The notes: generated from the sequence alone by a model not told the origin. Positions 10,356-21,254 are shown, counted from the stretch's first letter. The stretch is 64,000 bases of DNA from Tipula vernalis (GCA_958295665.1 OY282560.1:43152333-43216332); one strand, 5' to 3'. Made by a program: numbers and translations.

Positions 10356-11187
10356 ATGTCTGCTGAGACAATAAAACCATTCAATCCAGAATTACATTTA
10401 ATTGATGACTGGATTGAGATATTGGAATTATTTTTTTCAATTAAAGATTTGAAAAATGAGAAAAAGCTGTCATGGTAAATTGTATTAATAGGAGATTTGG
10501 GTTATGCTCAGTAAAAGTGTTATTAAGTCCTTCAAAATTGACTGACAAAACTTATCAAGAACCGTAATTACGGTTCTTAAAAATCATTATGCACAGGAAA
10601 AAATTGAAATTTCGGAACGTTTTAAATTTTATAAACATAACCAAGAACCTCAAGAATCAGTGCACGATTACGTCATAGCTCTTCGGAAGTTAGCGGCCTC
10701 CTGTAATTTTGGCAATTTTTTGCAATCAGCGTTGCGTGATCGATTAGTGTGTGGACTTAAACATGGAGTAATTCAAACTGCATTGTTGCAAAAGATGGAA
10801 TTAGATTTCGAAACAGCACAGAAAACAGCAGTGGCAATGGAACTAACGGAGTCGGAATTGAGAATGATGCAACCACAAAGTACATCGGTGTCGAAAATTA
10901 AGTTGTTCAAAAGCACGAGGTCCATAAAACCGCAATCAAGTAATAGTCAAGTGTGAAAAAGTGATGAAAAACAAGTAAAATGTTTTCGATGTGGAAGGTA
11001 CCATAATCATCAATATTGTCTAGCTCGTTATTGGAAGTGTTATGTATGCGATATTAAAGGTCATACTGCTAAGATGTGTAAAACTAGAAATCAGAACAGT
11101 GCAAAAGTACACAATCTGAATGTACAAGAAGATAACAACAGTGATGAATCAGAAAATGACGATGGTGATAGTGGTGAAGATCTATAA
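10356..11187 (+). pseudogene. gypsy-2 Gag with two zinc knuckles, broken
   Basis: The ATG at 10356 opens MSAETIKPFNPELHLIDDWI, a typical start of Mag-like Gag. A TAA near 10478 and a frame change near 10557-10560 break it. The capsid then continues in an open stretch (10660-10956) containing HDYVIALRKLAASCNF and LRDRLVCGLKHGVIQ. After a stop at 10954 the nucleocapsid has CFRCGRYHNHQYC and CYVCDIKGHTAKMC, two CCHC-type knuckles in tandem, and then an acidic Asp/Glu-rich tail to the stop at 11185. Gag binds the element RNA and forms the particle. The break at 10557 coincides with a perfect 22-base palindrome. Confidence 0.85.
10557..10578. repeat. Perfect 22-base palindrome at a gag frameshift
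   Basis: AAGAACCGTAATTACGGTTC continues to a full 22-base self-complementary sequence. Two extra bases (GA) relative to the codons expected around here shift the frame and at the same time complete the palindrome, as expected from quasi-palindrome correction. Confidence 0.7.
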
Positions 11188-11321
11188 GTTGGTCAAATTC
11201 AAAAGACACGGATGCTTCTTTTAAATTCGGTAAGAAAGTTAATGTTATAAACGAAAACAGAGCGGAAATATCAAATCGAATCGAATCGGACGTAGAATTT
11301 TGTGAATTTCCGGAAATAAAC

Positions 11322-11678
11322 ATGAAATTTGTGCAACGGGAATATCAAGAAGTCGAAAACATCAAAAATGTTGTAAACATTGCATCTTCAGCATTGGACC
11401 CTATATTAGTAACAATTAATATTAATAATAAATTAATTAAATTAGAAGTGGACACTGGTTCAGCTTTTACAATTTTCTCATATAATTCATATAAATTTCT
11501 TTTTTCAGATGTGTCGTCGAGTCCATGTGGTGTAAAACTACAGTTATTGAACAATGAATTACTGGAAGTCATCGGTAAAATTCCAGTTACGGTCAAATTT
11601 CATGGAAACTTATTCAGATTGGGCATCACAGTCGTCAAGTCGAATCACTCCTTTACACCGTTACTTGGAAGAGATTGA
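11322..11678 (+). pseudogene. gypsy-2 aspartic protease domain
   Basis: A 118-residue frame contains IKLEVDTGSAFTIFSYNSY with the catalytic Asp at about residue 44, a beta-hairpin middle (VKLQLLNNELLEVIGKIPV) and HSFTPLLGRD at the end, where a second hydrophobic-Leu-Gly-Arg motif is expected. The order and both motifs are those of a Ty3/gypsy protease that cleaves Gag-Pol. A TGA follows LLGRD at 11676-11678, where many elements read WL, so the break to the RT frame looks like a nonsense change. Confidence 0.85.
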
Positions 11679-12600
11679 ATGGAACTAATAATGCCAGGGT
11701 ACCGTGAGTTAATTTTAAAATTAGATTATTCGGAATTTTACAAACAAAATATTGTTCAAAACGTGAATGGTGTACTAAATCCAATTCAGTCATGTCACAT
11801 CAGTCAGCCATTAATACCTTGTTCAAAAATTATGGAAAATCTACGAAACAAATATATGTATGTATTTAATTCTGAAGATAAAAAGCAATTCCAAAATTCT
11901 GTAAATTTTATGATGTTCCATTGGCATTAGAAAAAAAAGTTGAAGACGAAATCAAACGTCTCATTAATGCGAAGATCTTTAGTCCTGTCAAGTTTAGTCG
12001 TTGGGCAAGTCCAATTATTTGTGTTCCCAAAGCTAATGGGAACTTACGGATATGTTGCGATTATAAGGTCACTGTCAACAAGGTATTGGATGCAGATCAA
12101 TATCCGTTGCCAAAGATAGAAAACATATTTGCAAGTCTCGCCAATAGTGAAATCTTTTGTTTATTAGATCTCACTGGCGGTTATCAGCAAGTAGAAGTCT
12201 CGTCTAAGTCAAGCAAATTTCTCACTGTTACCACTCACTTAGGATTATTCGAATTGAATAGGCTGCGTTATGGAATTGCATCGGCACCAGCTATTTTTCA
12301 ATCGATTATGGACAAAATATTGAAAAATATTTCGGGTGTGTCTTGTTATTTGGATGATGTCTTGATATGCGGAAAGAATGAATTTGATTGTCGGATAAAG
12401 TTAGAAAAAGTTCTTAGTAGATTTCATGAGTTTAACGTGAAAATTAATTTGTCCAAAAGTATATTTTTTCAAAAATCCGTTAAGTATTTAGGGCACATTT
12501 TGTGAAAAAATGGAATCAGTCCTGATCCAAATAAAATATCGGCAGTCGTAAACGCTCCACAGCCCCGAAATATTACGGAGCTCAAGTCATTTCACCAATT
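11679..12600 (+). pseudogene. gypsy-2 reverse transcriptase, broken
   Basis: The frame 11679-11930 holds the RT N-terminal linker. The main RT lies in 11921-12505: VEDEIKRLINAKIFSPVKFS, ASPIICVPKANGNLRICCDY, FCLLDLTGGYQQVEVS, GLFELNRLRYGIASAPAIFQ and SCYLDDVLICGK with YLDD intact. A TGA follows KYLGHIL at 12503-12505, and reading resumes as KNGISPDPNKISAVVNAPQP-like sequence. At about 12585 the connection region (normally the segment between KSF and WSKECDE) is deleted. RT motifs are complete but the chain is broken at least three times. Confidence 0.87.
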
Positions 12601-13651
12601 CATTTGGTCCAAAGAGTGTGATGAAACGTTTCAAAAATGTAAGAAATTATTGACGTCAAATAATTTATTAAATTATTTTGACCAAAACAAACCTATAATT
12701 GTGACTTGCGATACGAGTGCGTATGGATTGGGAGCAGTACTGTCACATGTGATAGATAATGAAGAGAGGCCAGTATGTTTTGCCTCCTCAACATTATCGC
12801 CTTCAGAAAAAAAAAAATGTGCACAAATACAACGTGAGGCATTAGCAATTGTATTTGTCATCAAACGGTTTCACAAATATTTATATGGAAATGAATTTAC
12901 CCTAGTCACATACCATCAGCCTTTAAAAATCCTTTTTAATCCGGAAAAAGGTCTCCCTGTACTCGCAAGTCACCGGCTTGAAAGATGGGCCATTTTTCTT
13001 TCGGGTTATAAATTCAAAATTCTTTATCGAAAAGGTGCTGATATGGGTACTGCTGATGAGCTTTCACGCCTCCCTCTTCAGCAAACTTCAGCTTTAGAGG
13101 GTGAAGAAAATTTTTTTGTGAAAAATTTGTCATATTTGTCTTACCCACTCAAGTTTAACGATGTCGCGATTGCCACTATGAAAGATCCGGTTTTATCTGT
13201 AATTTACAAGTACTGTTCTGAAGGGTGGCCAAATTTTGTGAAAGATATTCATATAAAACCATATTTTGCGGTACGAAATGAAATCGTAATAGAGGATGGT
13301 TGTTTAATGCGAGGTTGTAGGATAGTCGTGCCTCGGGAATTGCAACAGAAGCTGCTTGCTCTTCTACAAGAGAGTCACACTGGTATTGTGCGAATGAAAA
13401 TGTTGTCCAGATCATATTTCTGGTGGTCTTATCTAGATTCAGAGATAGAAAAAATAACGCCCAATCGTGAAATTTGTGCTTTAAATGCAAATTCAAAACC
13501 ATCTCAGACGATTGCCTGGCCAGAAACAAATTTTGCGTTCGAGAGAGTACATGTAGATTTTTTTCATTTGTTTGAATCAACATATTTTATTTTAGTAGAT
13601 AGGTATACCATTAACTCGTTTGGGGAAAACCCCAAACGAGTTAATTTTTAA
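12600..13651 (+). pseudogene. gypsy-2 RNase H and integrase N-terminal domain
   Basis: The frame reads WSKECDETFQKCKKLLTS, then RNase H with IIVTCDTSAYGLGAVLS (catalytic Asp) and QREALAIVFVIKRFHKYLYG (catalytic Glu). The usual VTDHQPL is VTYHQPL here, so the third acidic residue is Tyr, and RNase H activity would be lost. The integrase zinc domain has ESHTGIVRMKMLSRSYF, and the first Cys of the NCEIC motif is Arg (NREICALNAN). It ends with HVDFFHLFES and FILVDRYT, which holds the first catalytic Asp. The remainder of the core is missing, cut at 13610. Confidence 0.87.
13610..13645. repeat. Perfect 16-bp-arm hairpin at the integrase deletion junction
   Basis: Left arm 13610-13625, loop AAAA, right arm 13630-13645. 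The right arm belongs to the normal coding strand of a GKTPNELIF motif (13622-13648). The left arm is its exact inverted copy and sits where integrase core codons should be. More than 100 residues of core are missing between FILVDRYT and GKTPNELIF. Confidence 0.85.
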
Positions 13652-13744
13652 ATCAAACATTAGAACGAAATTAGATTTACTAAGACCTACAGTACCTAAA
13701 AAAATCGTAAAGGAAAAAGAAATTAAAATTAAAATTAAAATTGG
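13646..13744 (+). pseudogene. gypsy-2 integrase tail, 5' fragment before LINE insertion
   Basis: The reading frame gives GKTPNELIFKSNIRTKLDLL then RPTVPKKIVKEKEIKI, the conserved end of the Mag-like integrase core. The frame then runs into AAATT repetition and is cut off by the nested LINE at about 13745. The rest of this domain resumes after the LINE at about 17995. Confidence 0.8.
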
Positions 13745-13922
13745 GTGTTCAGCCTTAGTTACCTTAGTGAACGGTTGTGTTTTTTTTTTCGTGTTGAAAA
13801 GTCAAAATAATTTTGAATAAAAATAATTTTGATAAAATTTTGAAATTTAATTTGTGGTTCAATCGAAATATATTTTTATAAAAGTGAGTTGTGTTATAAA
13901 CTATTAAAGTTATTTCTCAACA

Positions 13923-14850
13923 ATGTCTCTGTGCTGTGTGTGTAATATGAAAGTGGCTGGAAACTTTTTACGTGTGCCGGTGAGTGCAGTCAACTCGTTC
14001 ACTTTGAGTGTACAGGGATCAAAAAGCCTGTGTTCGACGCCATTTGCGCCATTTGTGCATTGATGCTTTTAAAATTATCAGGGCACAGAGTGATCACATG
14101 AGTAAATCTATTGACGCTTTATCAGTGTCCTTGTGCTTGATAAACAAGACATCTGCCGCTATAAATAGTAACGTGGAGAGTTTATTAAAACCATTACCAC
14201 CATCGCAGCAGCCGTCGTCTTCAAAATTAAAAAAAAAAGCTACGCAAAGTATTGTGCAAACTAATATGGAAAAAAGATCTAAGAGAAACGGCATTACAAC
14301 GGCTACATCTGAAATAACTGATGGCAGTTCCCAGCGCCACGTCCAGGTCACTGATGGCTTACAGCCTCCACACTTTCCGCCGTTGTCGTCCGATTGTGTT
14401 ATTACGAACATTCCAACGGTAATTTCTTCATCTGTCGTATCGAACTCTTCGCCATTACTGTCATGTCAGGATGCCGTTCGAGCTGAGAGGTCTGATGTTC
14501 CAGGTTCGGATTGTCCAGTCATGGAATTGCGTACAGTGCCTGTGGTTCGAAGGAAGTATTTGTACATTTCCGGTCTTCATCCAACAACTACTTCCGAATC
14601 GATATCCCGGTACATTACGTTCAAAAACAGCGTTTTTAATCCATCAAACGTGTCCTGCTTCTCACTGTTCCCTAGAGACCGGGATCCAGCAGAACTGACG
14701 TTTGTGTCTTTTAAGATTGGAGTCATCAATAACTTGCATGGTACCTTGAAAAATCCTGATTTTTGGCCACCTGGGGTTTTAGTTCGCGATTTTCAAGAAA
14801 GGCGCGATTCAAAAAACGAGGTAGGAGCTCGCAGCAAAGTGTCAATTTAA
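13923..14850 (+). pseudogene. Nested LINE ORF1, PHD-like and nucleic-acid-binding domains
   Basis: The ATG at 13923 gives MSLCCVCNMKVAGNFLRV. The Cys pattern continues in another frame, reading VHFECTGIKKPVFDAICAIC, a PHD-like zinc finger as found in CR1-group ORF1. So a frameshift lies near 13980-14008. The main frame 14008-14850 has a Ser/Thr/Lys-rich middle and a C-terminal globular part with RRKYLYISGLHPTTTSESIS, FVSFKIGV and PPGVLVRDFQ, typical of insect LINE ORF1. The protein would coat the RNA and act as a chaperone for target-primed reverse transcription. It overlaps ORF2 by about 90 bases. Confidence 0.75.
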
Positions 14851-17826
14851 TTTCATTAAATGCATTAAATTCCAATATTTTAAATTCTAATCTACCAAAT
14901 TTTAACAATAATCTTATCACAGTTCATCCTAACATTCTAAATTCATGTTTATCTAATTCTAACAATGTCGTCAATGGATCTAACAATTGCATCAATAGCT
15001 TATCAATTTTTTATTTTAATTGTAGTGACATGCGATCAAAATCAAAAAATTTCTATCTTGGAATATTGGAATCTGATTACGACGTAATAATTCTGACCGA
15101 AACATGGCTTACAATGGATTTCAATGATGCGGAGCTTTTCCCTTCGGATTTTTGCGTTTTCCGTCGCGATCGATATAACCTTAGTACAAAACGTAAAGGT
15201 GGTGGTGTGCTTATTGCAGTTCGGAATATTTATTCTTGTGAATTTTTATTTTCCGACCCAATCATTGAGTTCATTGCTGTTAAACTCAAACTAGGTGCAT
15301 TTTACTTAATAATTAGCACAGTCTACTTTCCTCTAGAGCCATCCTCGATATTTTGTCAAGATTTTGTTGACAAGTTCTCATGTAATTTATTACCTTTTAT
15401 TTCTGATAACACTGACTTTGTTATTTTCGGCGATTTCAACTTTCCAGATCTAATTTGGATGATGGTTGACAATATGTTCATTCCTGCTAATACGAATGAT
15501 TCTTCCGCCTTAATTTGTGATTTTATGGCAAACATGGGTACTTCACAAATAAACAGTGTACCAAACAGCCACGGCACTTATCTGGATTTGGTTTTCTACA
15601 CTAATAATAGTTCTTTTAAACTAGAATCATGCGACGACTTTGCCGGATCTTCGAGTGTTTATCATACCCCGGTTTCATTTCAGTTGTTCTACAAAACTTC
15701 TAATAATTTAAACTTTACCAAAAATTGTACAGTATTTGATTTTTCGCACGCCGATCACAGCTCATTAAATGATTTTTTAGCTGAAGTTGATTGGGCTGGT
15801 ACACTGTCAAACATTGATATCAACAGTTCATTAGATACCTTCAATGAATTGTTGAAGGTTGCTTTTGAAAAATTTGTTCCTAAAAAATTAATTAGAAAGT
15901 CTCATACCCGCAACGTCCGATGGTTTACCAAAGAACTGAAACAACTTGAAGTCCTACGTAATAAATGTCATAGGAAGTATAGGCGTACAGGGTTGGCCCA
16001 TGACTATATCCAGTTTAAGTCTTTGCGCAAACAGTTTTGCTATCTCAACCGATTCCTCTATAACAATTACATAATTGATATTGAAGACGATTTGCGATGT
16101 AATCCGAAGAATTTCTGGAGATTTGTCAAAAATAAGAACCATAATAACGGCTTGCCGCCATTTTTAGAATTCCATGGACGAAAATCAGATAATCCAGAGG
16201 CAATCTGTGGTTTTTTCGCTGAATATTTTAGCAGTGTTTTTGTTAAGGATAGCTCATTATCTCCTAAAGTAGCTAACACCAATAATTCAAAAATTGTTTT
16301 TTCAGAACTTGACGTGATGACGGCTTTGATGAACATGGACGTTTCTAAAGGTCCTGGACCAGATGGTTTACCAGTGTCTCTATTGAAGCAGTGTGCATTT
16401 GGTTTTGCCGCTCCTTTGTGCCATTTATTTAATTTGAGCCTCAGCCAAGGCAAATTTCCTGATCTGTGGAAAACATCAAGTATCATACCGATCCACAAAA
16501 GCGGTTCCCGCAGTGATGTAACAAATTATCGTGGAATTGCAATACTGTCTTGCATTCCTAAAGTATTCGAGTCAATGGTCAACAAAGTGATCTACTTCCA
16601 TTCCAAGCAACTTATTAGCACACGTCAGCATGGATTTTTTCCTGGCCGCTCAACGGTCACAAATTTAGCGGTCTTTCAAAATAATCTAATTAATTCTGTT
16701 GCCTCGAAAGTTCAAGTCGATGTGGTCTATACCGATTTCGCTAAAGCTTTCGATAAACTTAATCACAGGTTATTAGTGAATAAGCTCAGTGAACTTAATT
16801 GCGACATTATTCCCTTAAATTGGCTTATGTCTTATTTATCGGATCGCAAAATGTTTGTCAAGATCAACGATACGTTCTCAGAATGTTTTATTGCGACATC
16901 TGGGGTGCCTCAAGGTAGTCACTTGGGTCCATTATTATTTTTATTGTTCATAAACAATGTTGTTGATTGCTTCAAATTCGCAGACTGTATTTGCTGACGA
17001 CATGAAAATATATGCAAATATTTCATGTGAATTGGATCGCGATCACTTTCAGCGGGACCTCAACACATTTTGCGGTTGGTGTGTTACTAACCTTATGTTT
17101 CTGAATGTTGATAAGTGTCACGTGATCACCTATTCCAGATCTAAGCCTCCTGTAGTTTTTAACTATTATCTAAATGACGTTAGTTTGAAGAGAGTTAATA
17201 TGGTTACAGATTTGGGCGTTATCTTTAGCTCGGATTTAACGTTTAACTCTCACATCGATGCGGTTGTTAATAAAGCCTTTTCGATGTTGGGGTTTATTAA
17301 AAGAAATTCGAAGGATTTTCACGACACATTAACTTTCAAGTCACTGTACACTTCATTTGTTCATTCACAGCTTGAGTACGCGACTGTCATATGGTCTCCG
17401 TTCTATGAGTCTCATTCAATCAGAATTGAAAGTATTCAGAAACAGTTTTTGGTATTTGTTCTCAGAAAATTACCGTCTTTCGAGCGGAACAATAATTTCA
17501 GACTATCACCATATGTAGACCGATGCAGTTTTATGGATCTCCAATCTCTAAGTGCTAGACGTACATGCGCAAGTGCCACATTTGCGCGTGACATCATTTG
17601 TGGTAAAATAGACTGTTCTGACATTCTTTCATGTTTTAATATTTATGCTCCTCAACGCAACTTACGCCCCCGGGAACTTCTTCATATTCCGACTGCAAGT
17701 AGCAACTACAGCTTCCATGGCCCTATAGTGCGCATTCAACGAGATCTCAACGCCGTAGCAGATTGTTTCGATTTCAATATTTCCAGGGATGAATTTAAAA
17801 AACGAATCGCTAAGATTTTGTTTTAA
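14763..17826 (+). pseudogene. Nested LINE ORF2, endonuclease-reverse transcriptase, one frameshift
   Basis: The first stretch (to 16997) begins with the endonuclease: YFNCSDMRSKSKNFYLGILE, IILTETWLTMDFND (catalytic Glu), FVIFGDFNFPDLIW (Asp/Asn) and SSSVYHTPVSF where an SDH motif is expected, so the catalytic Asp appears replaced by Tyr. RT motifs follow: YRGIAILSCIPKVFESMV, YTDFAKAFDKLNHRLLVNKL and SGVPQGSHLGPLLFLLFIN. The frame shifts near 16985-16995 inside the active-site region. The second stretch (16957-17826) carries VFADDMKIYANIS with the FADD box, then thumb and C-terminal sequence ending at TAA 17824. It lacks RNase H. Joined by one base shift, the frame would cover over 1000 residues. 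Confidence 0.9.
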
Positions 17827-17965
17827 ATTTCTTTTTGTTTTGTTGTTAATTGTTTGATCTATTGATGTCGTTATATCTTTTATTCTTTTATTGTAACATT
17901 TTTTAACTTTTTATAATGTTTTTTAATTATGTAAGCCATTTTTGCATATACATGCTGTTGGTTAG

Positions 17966-17994
17966 TAAATAAATAAATAAATAAATAAATAAAA
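17966..17994 (+). repeat. (TAAA)n tail of the nested LINE
   Basis: About seven TAAA/AAAT units directly before the resumed gypsy-2 sequence. This is the 3' tail left by target-primed reverse transcription. Confidence 0.85.
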
Positions 17995-18357
17995 AACAAA
18001 ACTAAGAAACTAATTCATAAATTTAATGAAGGAGATGAAGTTTTGTATAGAAGTACAGACAAATATTCAACTAAATGGGTACCTGGTCGAATTTTAAAAG
18101 TTACTGGTCCTATCACTTATTCGGTTAACGTTAATAATTGAGTGCGGTTAATTCATTCAGATCATTTGAAATCTAGTAATTTAGAAGATGCTCTTCATCC
18201 CGGAATGCGCGTTTTGCTTCCGCAAGGGTACAACTCAACCCTTCCAAATACCGCTTTGGATATGAATACTACTAATTCACCTGTTCCTGCACTTAGAAGA
18301 TTCACTTCACATTTCACACATTTAAACTTATTAAATTTTGGATTAAATTATATATAA
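17995..18357 (+). pseudogene. gypsy-2 integrase C-terminal tail after the LINE
   Basis: Reading resumes with FNEGDEVLYRSTDKYSTKW and VPGRILKVTGPITYSVNV, then an in-frame TGA, then VRLIHSDHLKSSNLEDALHP. This is the GPY/F-like integrase C-terminal domain (KWVPG, KVTGPITY) of Mag-like Ty3/gypsy elements, interrupted by one stop. It proves that the LINE split a single pre-existing gene. It ends at 18357, followed by an A-run. Confidence 0.85.
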
Positions 18358-18469
18358 AAAAAAAAAAAAAAAAAAATTGGGAAATGGGTTATAAATTCAT
18401 AAGATTGGGTTATATTGTAAATTGTAATGTCTATTGAAATTTAAAATATTTTTTAAAAGGGGAGGAAAA

Positions 18470-18696
18470 TGTATGTATGTCGACATTAATGCCTACACCT
18501 GTACTTAATTTCAAATTAATATCTAAATATGAATTGTAATTTCTCGCTCTCCTTAGTATTATATATCTCCTATTAATTTATTAGTATTAAGTATATTTTG
18601 AATTAAATAAATGATGGATGGTCGTTCTCTTGTTTTTGGACCACCGTCGAAGCCACATCTTATTTTGTATGGATACAAATTATTCGCGACAGATTA
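18470..18696 (+). repeat. 3' LTR of gypsy-2
   Basis: It starts TGTATGTATGTCGACATTA and ends CGCGACAGATTA. It differs from the 5' LTR by five substitutions and an indel near the start, about 97-98 percent identity by hand alignment. The polypurine tract directly precedes it. Its last 17 bases are part of the hairpin at 18680-18776. Confidence 0.92.
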
Positions 18697-18776
18697 ATTT
18701 CCATTGCCAAAAACTTAAATTCATATTAAATATGAATTTAAGTTTTTGGCAATGGCAATTAATCTGTCGCGAACAA
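18680..18776. repeat. 48-bp-arm hairpin across the 3' LTR edge
   Basis: Left arm 18680-18727 and right arm 18729-18776 are inverted copies with two mismatches and a one-base centre. The left arm contains the last bases of the 3' LTR, the target duplication and flanking DNA (CATTGCCAAAAACTTAAATT). The right arm repeats all of it inverted, including GTCGCGAA from the LTR end. Confidence 0.9.
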
Positions 18777-20769
18777 TTGAGCCTTTACCATAATACCATA
18801 ATATCTAGATGTCCGTAAGTGCGGACATCTCGTTTAGTCAAGATCTATTATTCCAGCGAGAAATAACCTATAAAAATTTTGTTCAAAAAATTATTTTTCA
18901 AGTTCTGGAAAAGCTAGCAAAACTAAGATTTTACCAGTAAACTTTAAAACTCGTGACACCTACCCCAATTAACGATTAGTAACACCTCAAAGGATCTTAT
19001 GAATGATTGTGGAGAATCCGTCTAAAATTAGAAACTTTAGTTTACCCGATGCTTAAACCATTCTCAGAGTTTGCTTATAATGGCAAAACGCTTCAAAATT
19101 GGCAGCAAAAAAAAATTAAATCACATTTCTTCCCTCTTATTCCGCAGTAACCTAACATTTGAATACACATAATTCAAGAAAACAAAAATCATAAAACACC
19201 GACAATCGAGAGCGAGGCAGCAATTAAAAAATATGGCTGAGCAAATAACAAAAATTTAATTTTTATTGATATCCATAAAAATTAATTGAAATTCTAGAAT
19301 TTACGAAAGCTTGAAATAAACTTTTTTTCTCTATTTATTTACACCCATTTAACCTAATTTTTATTAATTTTTCATGTCAAATATGACGAAGATAAAAGCT
19401 TAATTGTGTTTCCATCTAACTGATGTATAAATAAAAAAAAAATAAAAATAACGAGTGGATATACAAACGCAAACAGGATTAAAAACTTTTTGTTTTCGAG
19501 TTTTTATTCGAGAACAGAAACATCTGGTAACCTTTTATTATATACCGGGTATAAACGAGAAAAATCATTTTAATTTTAATATTTGAGATGAAACAAGAAG
19601 ATGGAGTTGTGTAACAAGTGAAAATATAATACAAGTTTTATTTTTTGAAAATAATGTAAAAAAGCTCGTCAAAAGTATATTTCTAAATAGGTTTTAATTA
19701 AACAAAAAATAGCAAAATGGTATAGAAGAGAAAACTAGCTATACGTTTTGAAAAAGTTTTCTCTCGAACAGGTAAAATTAAGTTTTTTTTGTAAACATAA
19801 GTACATACATATATATGTAGAGTTAGATGAAAATACTGAAAAATCGATTAGAAGCTATATACCAACCTAGTTAGCTACTTTCTGCAATGATTGGTTTGCT
19901 CTCCCTGCGTTTCGGGCAATAGGCAGAAGTAGCAAAAAAAAAATTGGTTTACTTTTCACAATCTAATTAAAATTTAAGCCATTTTCAACGTTCATATACT
20001 GTATTATACCCTAGATTCGGAAAAAACGAAATGTGCTTTTAATATTTATAAAAGAGGGGAAAATCTAGGTAAATGCTTTTACAGACAGCAACAGTGTATA
20101 TATATAAATAGAGCTATATTCCTACTATACAACACAACGATAATAAATTAAGAAGTTTTGTAATTTTAGCGCAACAAATATAAAAATGATAGAAAAACTT
20201 ATTGAATTTATTAGAGTTGTTGTTGTTGATGGTGGAAATTGTTTGTCGTATGTTTACGAAAGGGGTGAGTGTGAAAAATATTGTTTGTCTGGCTGAGCCT
20301 TATAATTTGGAAAGGTTTAATGCACTTAAATGGAGTAAATCGAACGAAATTTGTATGCAATGAATAGGTAGTTTTGGCTCTATATTGGTAAAAAATAAAA
20401 ATATGGTGAATTATCAGGAGACACCCAAGATCAGCAACCACCAATTGCGAATATTTATCGTGACGCGAACTAAATTATTTGAAATTCACAAAGCTAATTT
20501 TTTACGGCAAGTTAATTCCGCAGTCGATAAGAGCCGTGTTGTGAAACCCAAATATCTGCGATTTAATGAACCTTCATTAACTCGCATTCCAAAAAGTTAC
20601 ACCAAAATACCATTTTCGTTCTAAAACAAAAACGCTACTTAGTTAACAAACTCACTTAAACCCCATCCAACAAAAATACAAACTCTTGTCCAAAAAATAA
20701 TTTTTATTGTCCTAAATTCCAATAACCAACTTAATCAACAAAAAATATAAGCATTGGGTTCGGGCTAGT
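18777..20769. other. Noncoding AT-rich stretch
   Basis: No protein or RNA gene is recognisable. A 79-codon open frame at 20385-20624 has no recognised motif and is treated as chance. Stretches of A/T runs dominate. Confidence 0.55.
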
Positions 20770-21124
20770 TCCCAAAATTAGCTCGATTCGAAAGCTATAT
20801 ACGTGTATGAACTCAACTCAATCTAATCTAGCACTAAACCCTGAACTCAACCTCAATTTAATCCCTAACCGAACTTCTCTTTCAAATCCAACTCAATCTC
20901 ACCATCATACCAGCATACGTACGTTAAACAATCATCCCATCATGCCATTATCATGACACTATACAATTAAACTATCATACAATCGTACCTCAGTAACGTC
21001 GAACCATCCCACCATCACACCATGATATACATCTTATCATCGATCCACCACATCTTCATACTAGGTATTATCATAAAATCGTACCATCGTACCACCATAC
21101 AATCATATAATCACACCAACACAC
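20770..21124. repeat. Degenerate short-motif repeats (ACTCAACC-like, then CATACCATC-like)
   Basis: About 20808-20900 is rich in ACTCAACTCAATC, CTGAACTCAACC and CCAACTCAATC variants. From about 20898 to 21120 the sequence changes to CATC, CATAC and ACCATC variants (for example CACCATCATACCAGCATAC). No coding potential. The R1-group LINE begins at the right end of this tract. Confidence 0.6.
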
Positions 21125-21254
21125 AATCCCCTTGTAGAGTTGCTGGCTCTCCCATCGGGCGCGTCCCCAGGTGGCGGATAGGGGAATGCCCTCACCGGTT
21201 CGCCGGCGGGTAGGTGGCCCATAGTCAAGATCGAACGACCGCAATGTTCTAGCA

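Larger units (their letters stand above)
13745..17994 (+). mobile_element. CR1/Jockey-group non-LTR retrotransposon (LINE) nested in gypsy-2
   Basis: The element interrupts the gypsy-2 integrase tail. It has a short 5' UTR, ORF1 (13923-14850), ORF2 (14763-17826) with endonuclease and RT, a 3' UTR and a short repeating tail of TAAA units (about 17966-17994). It lacks an RNase H domain. ORF1 begins with a Cys-rich PHD-like motif, a trait of the CR1 group. The exact clade is uncertain. Precise target duplications could not be set because the insertion site itself is AAATT-rich. Apart from one or two frameshifts the copy is nearly full-length and is the best preserved LINE in the window. Confidence 0.9.
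9896..18701 (+). mobile_element. Ty3/gypsy LTR retrotransposon with both LTRs, carrying a nested LINE (gypsy-2)
   Basis: Two near-identical LTRs (9901-10128 and 18470-18696) are flanked by a perfect 5 bp duplication ATTTC (9896-9900 and 18697-18701). A primer-binding-like TGGCGACGAGAATAAAAT follows the 5' LTR, and a purine tract (AAAAGGGGAGGAAAA, 18455-18469) precedes the 3' LTR. Between them lie gag, protease, RT, RNase H and integrase in Ty3/gypsy order, with a foreign LINE inserted in the integrase tail. The RT and protease style and the primer site suggest the Mag/K02A2.6-like branch (inference). The body carries many frameshifts, nonsense changes and two internal deletions, while the LTRs differ at only about five substitutions and one indel. 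Confidence 0.93.

Noticed and set aside
12585..12604. ACCAA/TTGGT hairpin at the gypsy-2 RT deletion as a fold-back scar
   Set aside because: Five-base arms are too short to separate from chance, although the position fits the pattern.
20385..20624. 79-codon frame with basic, mixed composition
   Set aside because: No motif, no splice or start context, isolated in AT-rich DNA; treated as chance.
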